A stretch of 64,000 nucleotides of DNA. It comes from Hyphomonadaceae bacterium. Its GTDB lineage: Bacteria; Pseudomonadota; Alphaproteobacteria; Caulobacterales; Hyphomonadaceae. Positions 10,411-20,050 of the stretch are shown piece after piece; within the stretch, counting starts at the first letter, position 1; the number at the start of each line of letters is the position of its first letter. The notes below the pieces were generated by a model. It did no database searches, had not been told where the DNA came from, and was given only the letters and a program-made list of their open reading frames with translations. The position numbers and the translations under genes were made by a program. The stretch is from positions 1 to 64,000 of the forward strand of contig JAUYPV010000049.1 of assembly GCA_030697555.1 (NCBI GenBank), written 5' to 3'.

Positions 10411-10459
10411 TGCGAAAAGCTGAGTTCGAGGACCCGCCTGGACACCAATAACGCCTGAC

Positions 10460-10482
10460 AGCTTGAATTTATTCAAGCTTTT
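10460..10482 (+). terminator. Hairpin after arsC tail copy
   Basis: AGCTTGAA-TTTA-TTCAAGCT then TTT. Confidence 0.45.
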
Positions 10483-10632
10483 GGCGCCAGAAGAGGATCT
10501 GAGAATCCCGCTCTGAAAACCGTTGCAAAATAAGCGTTTTCGAGCGCTCCGCTCGTCGTGTTTTGTACTGATGCTCGGTACTAATCGAAGGCCTGCCGCG
10601 CTTCAACTACAGTACAGAGAAGTTCGAGTCCT
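10478..10632. repeat. att-like repeat, copy A
   Basis: CTTTTGGCGCCAGAAGAGGAT ... GTACTAATCGAAGGC ... AGTTCGAGTC; same order and spacing as 19847-20003. Confidence 0.65.
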
Positions 10633-10677
10633 TTGGATACGAACATGGTACCGGAGGGATGACCCGAAGCGGCCGCG

Positions 10678-13050
10678 CTAGCGCAGCGGCACGAATGCTG
10701 AGATCGGCTTGCCGGCCTCGCACGCGTCCACATTGGTGCGAAGTCCGGGCAGAAACGCCGCATGGAAGGCGATCAGCTGTCCCGCCTGCTCGACCGGTGT
10801 GAAATGGTCGTTGGCCGTGGTCCAGCTCTCGCAAGCGAGCGCCCGGTTGCCCGCCTTGCGCGCGATAAGCCCGAGGATCATCTCGCTCCAGGCAAGATCG
10901 GCGTCCGGCGCTGGCTTGGCAGCACGCTTCACCTCGACGATGCGCCGTTGCTCCGCAATCGCTTCGGGATGCCTGCCGGTGTTGGAGAGGTGCTGCGCGT
11001 AGGTCTCGCCCGCCGCGATGTTGAGCCGCTTGGCCGATTCATCGCGATCTTCGATCGCCACCAGCCGCTTCGCCGCCTCGACGCTCGCCGTCAGCAGAGC
11101 CTCAGGATTCTCGCCGATCCGCTGGCCGGCTGCGTAAGCCTCCATGCCTGACCAGCCGATCCAGTAGAGCAGATCCGGGTCGCTGCTGCGCGCCTTCTCC
11201 GCGGCGACGAAGGCGTCGAACGCCTTCACCAGCTCCGGATACGCGCCCGCGTCGTTGTCCGTGTAGGTGAAGCTGAGGCCGCGATACCATTGCGCAAGCG
11301 CACGTTCCTCCGCTGCGGCGCCCTCCGGCATTCCCTGCGGCCATGCATTTACCAGCGCATCGTGCACATCCGCCGCCGTCTTCAGCTCTTTCATCTGCTC
11401 GTTGTCGGAAAGGAACTCCATCTCCGCCCGGCTCACGTCCCGCCGCGCCAAGCGCCAGACATTCGACCGCTCAGCCGATGCAACGGCCTCAAGCGAGGCC
11501 GTCGCGCCATCCAGCAGAGCCCTCGCCTGTTCCTCGCTCTTCTCTTCGTAGAACACGATCAGCGAGTCCGTCGCGTCGACCCGCGCCCGCATCGCGATCA
11601 CGTCGAGCGAGACCGGCTTCGCTTCCACGCCCGCCAGCACATCGCGCGCCCGCTGCAGGTTCCCGCGGGCCTCTTCGGTCAGCCCGAGATTGCGGTTGAC
11701 CGGCGAGTTTTCGATTTCGGCCAGGCGCAGGTATCCCAGCGCCGTTTCCATCCTCACATCCCTTGATGCCCCGTCCGCGCGCGAGAGCGCATCCAGATAG
11801 CCCTGCGCCTTCACCGCCAGGTCCGCCCGCGCCAGCGTGTTGCCGGGCACGCGCCGCAGCTGGTCGTTGAGGTCGAAGAGAAGGTAGTTCGCAAGTTGGC
11901 GCACCTCCTCGAAGCGGCGCGCCTCCTCCTCACGCGCGCGGTCGGCGCGGAACCAGGCAACTCCAGTCCCCACAAACGCCGCCAGCAGCAATGCCGCCGC
12001 CAGGCCAGTCGCCCACGTCGCGCGCTTGTGGCGGCCGATGAACTTGCCGAACCCGTATCCGCCGCCGCCTTTGAAGGCAGACACCGGATAGCCGTCGCGC
12101 CATGCCGTAATGTCGGCCGCGAACAGGTCCACAGAGGCATAACGATCCAGCGGCTCGTGAGCCGTCGCCTTCGCCAGCACCGCCGCCAGCTCCCGATCAG
12201 CACCATGCTCATCCAATAGCTTCTGCGCCAGCTTCCCCAGCGAATAGACGTCAGCTGCCGTAGTTGGCTCGGCGCCAGTCATGCGTTCGGGAGCGGCGTA
12301 GCCGGGCGTGAGGCTGAGGGTGTGAAGCGAGGAGATGCCACCGCCGGACAAAGGTGCGGTTTCGGCGACCGGCCCGGCAGGACGCGCGATCCCGAAGTCG
12401 ATAAGCTTCACGACGCCGCTCGGCGTCACCAGCACGTTGGACGGCGTGATGTCGCGGTGGACGATGAGATTGGCGTGGGCGAACGAGACGGCGGCGCAGG
12501 CCTGAAGCAGCTTGTCGACGCGTTCCTTGAGCGAGGGATGCGTGTTCGTCGCCCACTCCAGCAGCGGCTGGCCATCGACATATTCCATGATGATGTAGGG
12601 CGAGCCGTCTTCGGTCTCTCCTCCATCGAAGAGCTGGGCGATGTTGGGGTGGCGAAGCTGGGCGAGGATCTGCCGCTCGCGCCGGAATCGATCGATCAGC
12701 CGTTGCGAAAGCAGGCCTGGCTTGATGATCTTGATGGCCGCGAGGTGCTCGAAGTCGCCACGGTCGCGCGTCGCGCGGAAGACGGATCCCATGCCGCCGG
12801 CGCCGATCCGATCGCCGATCTTGTAGGCGCCGAGGCGGTCGGGCGCGGCGATTTGATCCAACGATCCAACGGCGCCGCCTGTATGCAACGACGCTTGCCG
12901 GTCGACGGCGACGAGCGTCCGCACCCGCGCGAGAAGGTCGGGCCGGCCGACCGTGCGCTCGGCCAACCAGTTGTCCTGCTCTTCAGGCTCAGCCTCCAGC
13001 AGGGCTTCAAACAGGGCGAGCGCCTCGCGATCGAGGCTGATGTCAGTCAT
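10678..13050 (-). CDS. Ser/Thr protein kinase with C-terminal TPR-like region
   Basis: IGAGGMGSVFRATRD, AAIKIIK, IVHRDITPSNVLV, LIDFGIARP kinase motifs; single TM then helical repeats. Confidence 0.93.
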   Translation of the reverse strand: MTDISLDREALALFEALLEAEPEEQDNWLAERTVGRPDLLARVRTLVAVDRQASLHTGGAVGSLDQIAAPDRLGAYKIGDRIGAGGMGSVFRATRDRGDFEHLAAIKIIKPGLLSQRLIDRFRRERQILAQLRHPNIAQLFDGGETEDGSPYIIMEYVDGQPLLEWATNTHPSLKERVDKLLQACAAVSFAHANLIVHRDITPSNVLVTPSGVVKLIDFGIARPAGPVAETAPLSGGGISSLHTLSLTPGYAAPERMTGAEPTTAADVYSLGKLAQKLLDEHGADRELAAVLAKATAHEPLDRYASVDLFAADITAWRDGYPVSAFKGGGGYGFGKFIGRHKRATWATGLAAALLLAAFVGTGVAWFRADRAREEEARRFEEVRQLANYLLFDLNDQLRRVPGNTLARADLAVKAQGYLDALSRADGASRDVRMETALGYLRLAEIENSPVNRNLGLTEEARGNLQRARDVLAGVEAKPVSLDVIAMRARVDATDSLIVFYEEKSEEQARALLDGATASLEAVASAERSNVWRLARRDVSRAEMEFLSDNEQMKELKTAADVHDALVNAWPQGMPEGAAAEERALAQWYRGLSFTYTDNDAGAYPELVKAFDAFVAAEKARSSDPDLLYWIGWSGMEAYAAGQRIGENPEALLTASVEAAKRLVAIEDRDESAKRLNIAAGETYAQHLSNTGRHPEAIAEQRRIVEVKRAAKPAPDADLAWSEMILGLIARKAGNRALACESWTTANDHFTPVEQAGQLIAFHAAFLPGLRTNVDACEAGKPISAFVPLR

Positions 13051-13603
13051 CGCCGAACGGATTGTTCAGGGCGTCGACCAGCCAGGACCGCGCCACCTGC
13101 CAGCGGCGCTTCACGGTCGCTTCCGACAGCCCGGTAACCGCGGCGACGTCGGACACCGTCATTCCCCCAAAATATCGCATCTCCACCAGCTCCGCGAGTT
13201 GGTCGTCCAGCACCTTCAACCTTATAAGCGCGGAATCGAGGGCAATGAGATCAAAGCGCTGTTCACCATCGATCCGGGTCGTGATTTCCACCTTCTGGTG
13301 ACGCCGCTTGTCGGACAACTTGGCCCGGGCATGGTCGACCAGGATGTTGCGCATGATGCGGGAAGCGAGCGCCAGCATGTGGTTGCGGTCGAGCACCGAG
13401 AGCCCATCCGCGGCGGCAAACTTCACCACCGCCTCATTGATGAGATCTCCGGTCGAGAGCGAGCTGCCCCTTTCGGCGCGCAGGCGTGCGGCGGCGACCA
13501 CGGTCAATTCAGGATGCAGCCGCGCGATGAGCGCGTTGCGGGCGTCCACTGCTCCGCCGCGCCACTCAGCCAGGAGCTGAGCTGTCTTTGGCTCGCTTTC
13601 CAT
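13043..13603 (-). CDS. ECF-type sigma factor paired with kinase
   Basis: SSLSTGDLINEAVVKF...MRNILVDHARAKLSDKRR...VEMRYFGGMTVSDVAAVTGLSEATVKRRWQVARSWL. Confidence 0.9.
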   Translation of the reverse strand: MESEPKTAQLLAEWRGGAVDARNALIARLHPELTVVAAARLRAERGSSLSTGDLINEAVVKFAAADGLSVLDRNHMLALASRIMRNILVDHARAKLSDKRRHQKVEITTRIDGEQRFDLIALDSALIRLKVLDDQLAELVEMRYFGGMTVSDVAAVTGLSEATVKRRWQVARSWLVDALNNPFGDD

Positions 13604-13811
13604 GTTCCCGCCCCGAAACGCCCGTCAATCGATCTCCCGGCGCACGCCCGAATGGGCGAACCGTCAGGGTCAATGTTCCCCGCAATCGTCCCGCTCTGCA
13701 AGTTTCGTGCGCGCCGGCTTCCCGTGCGCTCGGTTCGGACGAAACTTTTTTGATCCGGAATCGGATGGTTCCCCGCTGAACAGGTTGAAGGGCCAGTCAG
13801 GGAACCGGGAA

Positions 13812-14738
13812 ATGCCATCCAACAACACGAGTTGCCGCTTGAGAATGCGGCGCCGTAACGTGCGGCTTCTGCTTACTGCAGGCGCTGTCCTGCTATCCGT
13901 CGGACTGTCGTCGCCGGTCGTCGCCGACACCGGGATTCTCCTTGCCGACGCGAGGTCAGCGGAGAGCGATGGTCTGGCGACAGGCGAACAGCTGCTGCTG
14001 AGCTCGCGCAACGGAGTGATGCCGTTCGCTAGCCGACAGGTCCAGCTCGAGGGGTTCACGGGCATCGCCGGCTACGCCAACGAACTCGCCTATCTGGCGG
14101 TGATCGAAGGCTCGGCCTCGGCCGGAGACGTGAAAGCCAAGGCGGGGTGGCTGCTGATCTTTCGCCCCTACGGCGCGCCGGTGACGTCAGAACAGTTCGA
14201 CGCGATCCGGCTGTCGAAGCAGTGGTCGGATGCGGCCAAGGCGGCCTCCCCCTCCGCGTTCGCCAGCCTGGAGAAGATAAAAGGCGGACAGGAACTCAGC
14301 GTGTGGTTAGGCCGGCTCGGCCAGACCAGCTACAACGTCGCCGCCTCCGGCTCTGCGAAATACGAGAAAGCCACCCGCACGCTGATGGGGAACGAGGCGG
14401 TGCGAGGCATCCGTTTCTCGGGCGCCAGTGACCCGATGGCGGTCGAGCAGATGGTGGCGACCAGGTTTCTGGACGCGCTGAAGTCAGGTGATGCGAAATC
14501 CGCGGCCGCACTGATGGACCCGACGCCGTTCGGTGGCCGGGCCCTGGCCGGCGGCGCCAACGACGCCCGCCTCATGGCCGCCAGCGCACTGATCGGCAGC
14601 CGCGACTGGACGCAGGTTGCCGGCGGCGGCGCTCCGCAACTCAGCGAAGGTGTCTGGCGCGCGGGCGACGCCGCGCTCCAGCTCCGCACCATCGACGACT
14701 TCGTTTTTGTCAGCCGTATTTCCGGGGGCGCGAAATGA
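13812..14738 (+). CDS. Secreted protein of unknown function
   Basis: Signal-peptide-like N-terminus (LLLTAGAVLLSVGLSSPVVA); divergent from the sigma/kinase pair. Confidence 0.7.
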   Translation: MPSNNTSCRLRMRRRNVRLLLTAGAVLLSVGLSSPVVADTGILLADARSAESDGLATGEQLLLSSRNGVMPFASRQVQLEGFTGIAGYANELAYLAVIEGSASAGDVKAKAGWLLIFRPYGAPVTSEQFDAIRLSKQWSDAAKAASPSAFASLEKIKGGQELSVWLGRLGQTSYNVAASGSAKYEKATRTLMGNEAVRGIRFSGASDPMAVEQMVATRFLDALKSGDAKSAAALMDPTPFGGRALAGGANDARLMAASALIGSRDWTQVAGGGAPQLSEGVWRAGDAALQLRTIDDFVFVSRISGGAK

Positions 14739-17221
14739 TCATGAACCTTTTCTCCAGATCCAGGACGCTCCACATCGCCCTAGCCTGCGGGGTGTCGGCG
14801 GCGGCGCTGGGAATAGCGGCTCCGGCCGTCGCCCAAGATTCTGCGACAAGCTTCCAGGTCCTGCGCCAAGCAACCGAGATTGCAGATGGGACGCAGGTCA
14901 CCAGCATCAGCAGCGACATGCTGGTCGCCCGGCGGCGCGACGGAGATCGCTCCTTCCTTGTCTATGACTCTCAGAATGGCGCCATGACGGTCGAGCGGGG
15001 CGGCAAAGTGATCGTCTCCCCGCTACTCAGCCCGCGTGGCGTCGAGAAGAGCTTCTCCTACGACTATGCCAGCCAGACCCTCTCTGGCGACGCAGAAAGC
15101 GCGCGCGTCTTCAACACCTTCTTCCGGCCTGCCGCGATGGCGGCGCCGGAACAAGGCGCCGACACGACCTGGCAAGTCGCCACCAGCCTCGAAGCCCTTG
15201 GTGTCGCACGAGCCAATGCTGAGTTGCTCCTCAACCTGTCGCGCAGCTATCTCCAGGTCGATGGCAAGCAGGTGGTGCTGCTCGAGTTTGACATCCCCGC
15301 CTTCCAGTACGTCGCCCCCAATGGCGACATCGTGGTCCACTGGGCGCGCGGCTTCGCGCTCGCCGACACATCCTTCAGCGAGATCCATGTCCTTGGAACG
15401 CAGCATCGCGCGAGCGTGATCGAAGAGAATGGCAACCTGCGTCCCGTCAGCGTCCGCACAAGCATGCATGGTATCGATCAGGCTGGCGCCTGGACGCTGC
15501 CGCTCAACGATGCACCGCGCGTTCGTGAAACCGTTGCACGGGTTCGCGAGGTTTCCGGCGATACCGTGCACCTGATCGCGGATCAGAGCGGCGCTGCTCC
15601 AGCGGACAATTTCTCGGTGCGACTGGCGCGGTACTTGGACAGGTTCGCCTTAGCCGCCGTGGAAGGCGGCGCGAATCCCCTACCGATCGGATATGAGGCG
15701 GGCACATCGGACTCCACACTTCAGGAACAGCTGGGTGAGGTCTCGAATGGCGACACCGCCCCCCCGCTCATCGACCCGGAGGGCAGCCTGCCCATGACGA
15801 CGAGGTCGTGGAGCGGCGCGACGTCGGATATGCGAGTGCAGGTGCTGATGGACCCCAATGCGCCAGTCATCCCGTACGTTCCAGAAACCGAGACTGAACG
15901 GACTGCTCGCGAGGCGCGAGAGGCACAATGGCGCGAGAGGAACAGGGCGATGCTGGAGAGTTTCCTCCCTCCTCCAGGCATGGAGGACTGGGTGCTTGAG
16001 CCGCCACCGACGGGTCCAATGGATCCGACGGGAATCCAACTCTCGACACGCAGACCGAGCGCACTGGCGGATGAGGCCCGGGTGCAGCTGCTCCGCGATT
16101 ATCCCATCGTGCCCCATGTTCCGGAAACGGAAGCGGAGCGAGCCGCGCGCGAAGCGAGGAACGCGGAATGGCGCGAGAAGAACAATGCCTGGCTTGAGGA
16201 ATTGCTACCGCCTCCCAGTCTAAGCGACTGGCTTTCGGATCCGGCAAACAACCCTCCGCCGGAAATCGACCCTAACATCATCAAGAACTTAATCGACACG
16301 GGACCAGTCGGCGGCTGGAACGACAATCCATGGGTCCTTCCCCAGCCAACTGTCGACAGCTCTGACCTGCTGCCGGACTGGATCGATAAAGCCTCACTCG
16401 ATGCGGCCACCTACGTCGATCTCATCAACTACCTGCAGTCACAGCTCGAAAAACTCCGCGAGCAACAAGACCTGGATGCGGAGGCCGGCTCTGGCCTCAG
16501 CAGCCTCGACGAGTTCGTGGAAAACAATGCGTTCGAATACCTCTCGATGGTCGGGATAATCCCGACGGATCTATCGCGCTGGGCCGAGTGGCTCGTGACG
16601 CAGAACGTGCGCGAGCTGGAGCGGTTGGCGCTGCTGGCGGGATATCCCAACCTCGCCTCGGCGCTCGCCGATGCACAAAACATCATCAACCAGTCGCAAG
16701 ACCCCGGCTATCGCCAGTGGGCGCAGCAGGCGCCGAGCTGCTCCGGTCCTGCCGGTTGCGGCCCGAGCTATCTCGAACGCTGGTGGATGAAGACATCTCT
16801 CGTGGCGCTCGGCGACATCCTCGCCGACAGCCGCGGCATCTTCTCGAGCGGCGGCTTCAGCGACATCGGCATCGCGGGGCTCAACCTCAGCTATCTGCTG
16901 CGCGACCATGCGCTGGAGGATGGCGACATTGTGCAGATCCGCATCACCCAGTTCGGCAAGTTGATCTACGAAGGCGAGCTCTCCCTCACCAATGCAGGCA
17001 ACCTGTTCAACCTGGCGCTTGGCCGCGGCGTCGCCTCTCTCGAAATCTTCGCCGTCAACGAGGGAAGCGCGCGGCCCAACACCGCTCAGATCCGCGTCGA
17101 CAACGTCGTGCGGGGTGAGGACACGCAGACCTACTCCCTCGCGACCGGCGAAACAGCAACGCTGCGCATCGAAGCCGGCGCCACGGCCGGTGCGGCCGGA
17201 AACTCGGGGGTTGGACAATGA
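14735..17221 (+). CDS. Large secreted protein with internal repeat
   Basis: Signal peptide; ATGA overlap with upstream gene; two VPET(E)xERxAREAR...LPPP units. Confidence 0.75.
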   Translation: MIMNLFSRSRTLHIALACGVSAAALGIAAPAVAQDSATSFQVLRQATEIADGTQVTSISSDMLVARRRDGDRSFLVYDSQNGAMTVERGGKVIVSPLLSPRGVEKSFSYDYASQTLSGDAESARVFNTFFRPAAMAAPEQGADTTWQVATSLEALGVARANAELLLNLSRSYLQVDGKQVVLLEFDIPAFQYVAPNGDIVVHWARGFALADTSFSEIHVLGTQHRASVIEENGNLRPVSVRTSMHGIDQAGAWTLPLNDAPRVRETVARVREVSGDTVHLIADQSGAAPADNFSVRLARYLDRFALAAVEGGANPLPIGYEAGTSDSTLQEQLGEVSNGDTAPPLIDPEGSLPMTTRSWSGATSDMRVQVLMDPNAPVIPYVPETETERTAREAREAQWRERNRAMLESFLPPPGMEDWVLEPPPTGPMDPTGIQLSTRRPSALADEARVQLLRDYPIVPHVPETEAERAAREARNAEWREKNNAWLEELLPPPSLSDWLSDPANNPPPEIDPNIIKNLIDTGPVGGWNDNPWVLPQPTVDSSDLLPDWIDKASLDAATYVDLINYLQSQLEKLREQQDLDAEAGSGLSSLDEFVENNAFEYLSMVGIIPTDLSRWAEWLVTQNVRELERLALLAGYPNLASALADAQNIINQSQDPGYRQWAQQAPSCSGPAGCGPSYLERWWMKTSLVALGDILADSRGIFSSGGFSDIGIAGLNLSYLLRDHALEDGDIVQIRITQFGKLIYEGELSLTNAGNLFNLALGRGVASLEIFAVNEGSARPNTAQIRVDNVVRGEDTQTYSLATGETATLRIEAGATAGAAGNSGVGQ

Positions 17222-18153
17222 ACCGCTATCTGCTCGCCAGCACAGGCGCCGCCCTGCTCACATGGGGGCCGCTCGCCTCAGCCCAGGTCTCGCCGCCCAT
17301 CGAGGACGCCGTGATCCAGGGCGAAATCCTCAACCGCAGTGTCGGCCAGGCGACCGATCCCTTCGCTCCCGGGAGCAGGCCCGAGGACAACGAGATCGAC
17401 GGCGAGGCCGGCATCTACGTCCTCACAGTCAACGAGATCTTCCAGATCTCCGGCGGAGGCGGCATCGGCTACACCGACAACCCGACCCGCACCGCAACCG
17501 ACCCCGGCGGCGCGTGGTATTCCGACCTGGGTGTAGGCATCGGTGTTGCGACCCGACTAGGGGGCACGGTCGATTTCGGTCTCTCCGCCAACATTGGGGC
17601 GCGCGAGTTCCTCGACGATGACGGCCCGTCCAGCCAGAGTGTCTCGACCGCAATGTCGGTTGGCGCGCCGATCGCCGGCCCGGTCTACGCAAACGTCATC
17701 GCCTTCGGCGGATACAGCTTCGAAGACGGCTTCGACGACAGCACCAGCTTCTACGGTCTTTCCGCCAATGTCAGCGCGGCATTCCCGCTGTCGCAGAAGT
17801 TTCTGGTGCGGCCAGGCATTGGCGTAACCCAGCAATGGTCCGAGGTTTCGGAGAACGACAGCTTCACCGCCACCGCCTCGGTGGACGTCGTCTACGTCTT
17901 CTCGCCAGCCTGGTTTCTCTCGGGACGCGTTTCGGTGTCGGAGCGCAGGTATGACGATTTCTACGAGGACGTAACCTTCGTGGAGCGTGAAGACACAGTG
18001 GCCGGCATAAGCGCGTCGCTGGTCTATCGACCGTCGAAGACCTTCACCGTGGCGGTGGGCGCAGCCTATGAGGATCAGGACTCCAGCTTCTTCCTTTCCG
18101 AGTTCGATGCGCTGGACTCGGGGCTGACCGTTTCCGTCAGGCATACGTTCTGA
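17218..18153 (+). CDS. Outer-membrane beta-barrel protein
   Basis: Signal peptide, alternating amphipathic strands, terminal LTVSVRHTF; ATGA overlap with upstream gene. Confidence 0.75.
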   Translation: MNRYLLASTGAALLTWGPLASAQVSPPIEDAVIQGEILNRSVGQATDPFAPGSRPEDNEIDGEAGIYVLTVNEIFQISGGGGIGYTDNPTRTATDPGGAWYSDLGVGIGVATRLGGTVDFGLSANIGAREFLDDDGPSSQSVSTAMSVGAPIAGPVYANVIAFGGYSFEDGFDDSTSFYGLSANVSAAFPLSQKFLVRPGIGVTQQWSEVSENDSFTATASVDVVYVFSPAWFLSGRVSVSERRYDDFYEDVTFVEREDTVAGISASLVYRPSKTFTVAVGAAYEDQDSSFFLSEFDALDSGLTVSVRHTF

Positions 18154-18231
18154 TCGGCTGATCCGATCCGCGGGAATTTTTCGCATGTCACTATGAAGGC
18201 GGAAACGCCAGAACAGGTCGAGGAGCGGACA

Positions 18232-19467
18232 ATGAGCGAGCAATCCAAGTTAAGAAGCCGGGCCATCCTCCTGTCAGCGGCATGCGCCGTCGGCGCCCTG
18301 ACGGCGCTCATAACCCCTCAAGCGGAGGCGCAGAAAGCCGTGATGTCCAACTCCACGCCCGCAGCCAGGTCGAAGACCCTGCCACCCGGCGCACTCGAAG
18401 TTCAACTCGTCGAAATCGTGGACAGCGCCGGCTTCGGCCGGCCGATGACGGCGGCCCGCGCCCTCGTCCCGGTCGGCTGGCGCACCGAGGGCGGCGTCCA
18501 GTGGAGCCGGGGGACACCTGGCTGCGCCGATCCTGCGGTGTTCGGATGGGCCGCCGTCTCGCCCGACGGTCTTTCGCGGATCGAGCTCTTCCCGACCGAG
18601 CTCTGGCAAGCCAGCAACAGTCTTCAGGTCCAGTGCCAGTATGGCGAGTTCCAGGACATCCGGTCCTACCTCACCGCCTACCTGCAGCGCCGCCATCCCG
18701 GCGCCCGCGTCATCAACTACAAGCCTCGCCGGGATTTCCTTGACGCCCAGAAGGAATATCTCGAAGCCAAGATCGCCATGACCAACAACAGCGGATTGGG
18801 CATGCGCGCCTGGGCCGACGCCGGCGAGCTTTCCTATTCCCAGCGCGAGAACGGCGTCGAGATCGAGGGCATCGTCTCGGCCGCCGGCATCTTCTACGCC
18901 TCGTCCGCCTCCAACCCCCTCGGCGGCCCTCCGCTGATGACGCTCACGGCGCAGACCAACACCACCTTCGCGGCGCGTGCGCCCAAGGGAAAGCTCGACT
19001 CAAAAGTGGTCGAGGCGATCCGGAAATCCGTAAAGCTCGATCCGGCCTGGGCGCAGGAATATTTCAAGCTGCTACTCCAGATCGGCGGGGTCCAGACCCA
19101 GGGCGTGAAAGACCGCGCGGGGATCATCGTCGCGGGCGGCGCCGCCCTCACCGCCTCGACCATCGCCGCGAACCAGGCCGCCGCCAACCGCGCCGTGAAG
19201 AACAGCTATGCCGACCCCTACACGTCCTCCACGTCCTCGAGCTCATCTTCGGGAACGGACGACCGCGCCCAGCGCGAACGCATCGAATCGATCCGCGGCG
19301 TCGAGACCTATGACGACCCGCTCTATGGCGGCACGGTCCAGCTCGACAACACCTACGATCATGCCTGGCGGGTTCAGACCTCGGACACCTACATCCTCAC
19401 CAACGACCCCAGCTTCAATCCGGGCGCCTACGACATCAATGCACAGCAGCTCAGGTTGGCGCGCTAG
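18232..19467 (+). CDS. Secreted/periplasmic protein of unknown function
   Basis: Signal-peptide-like N-terminus, Ser-rich linker near C-terminus; same operon direction. Confidence 0.65.
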   Translation: MSEQSKLRSRAILLSAACAVGALTALITPQAEAQKAVMSNSTPAARSKTLPPGALEVQLVEIVDSAGFGRPMTAARALVPVGWRTEGGVQWSRGTPGCADPAVFGWAAVSPDGLSRIELFPTELWQASNSLQVQCQYGEFQDIRSYLTAYLQRRHPGARVINYKPRRDFLDAQKEYLEAKIAMTNNSGLGMRAWADAGELSYSQRENGVEIEGIVSAAGIFYASSASNPLGGPPLMTLTAQTNTTFAARAPKGKLDSKVVEAIRKSVKLDPAWAQEYFKLLLQIGGVQTQGVKDRAGIIVAGGAALTASTIAANQAAANRAVKNSYADPYTSSTSSSSSSGTDDRAQRERIESIRGVETYDDPLYGGTVQLDNTYDHAWRVQTSDTYILTNDPSFNPGAYDINAQQLRLAR

Positions 19468-19846
19468 GACGAATCGACATTCAGGTCATCCACTTGATTG
19501 CGCAGGCGAGGTGAGCGAAGGCGAGGAAGCGCCGCGAAGCCGATTAGGATGAACGAGACTGCAACGATGTCAGCCATGACGGCCTCCCGCTTGATCGAAC
19601 GGGAAACTGGCTGGACCCGCATTAAGGAGCGAGCGCGCGCTCTGACGACATTAAGAGCGCATTAAGCCGATGATCTTCTCGTCACCGCTTCAACGATATC
19701 GCGCGGAGCGATCAGCGCTGATGTCCAACAAACGTTGGAAGAAGGTTTCGACAAGGACTCGAACTGGCGCGCACCGAAAATATCGCGATCAGGATCCGGG
19801 ACTTAGCTGGATACCAGGTCGGATTAATACCTTGGTTTTATTATCC

Positions 19847-20003
19847 TTTTTTGGTGCCCAGAAGAGGATTTGGAGATCCAACCTCAAAAAGGCCTGTAAA
19901 ACATGGGCTTTTTGATTGCTCGACCCATGCGTGGTGTACCTGAAATGTGTACTAGCCGAAGGCGCTGAATTCATCAATCCGAATACACCAGAGTTCGAGT
20001 CGC
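19847..20003. repeat. att-like repeat, copy B
   Basis: TTTTTTGGTGCCCAGAAGAGGAT ... GTACTAGCCGAAGGC ... AGTTCGAGTC; core resembles the reverse complement of a tRNA-Leu 3' end including TGG (CCA). Confidence 0.65.
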
Positions 20004-20050
20004 AAAGCGGACTCGAACCAGCACCTGTAGCTGTGAATTGGTCTCACCGG

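Noticed and set aside
12322-13137. 271-aa plus-strand ORF
   Set aside because: Antisense to the kinase catalytic domain, which has all motifs.
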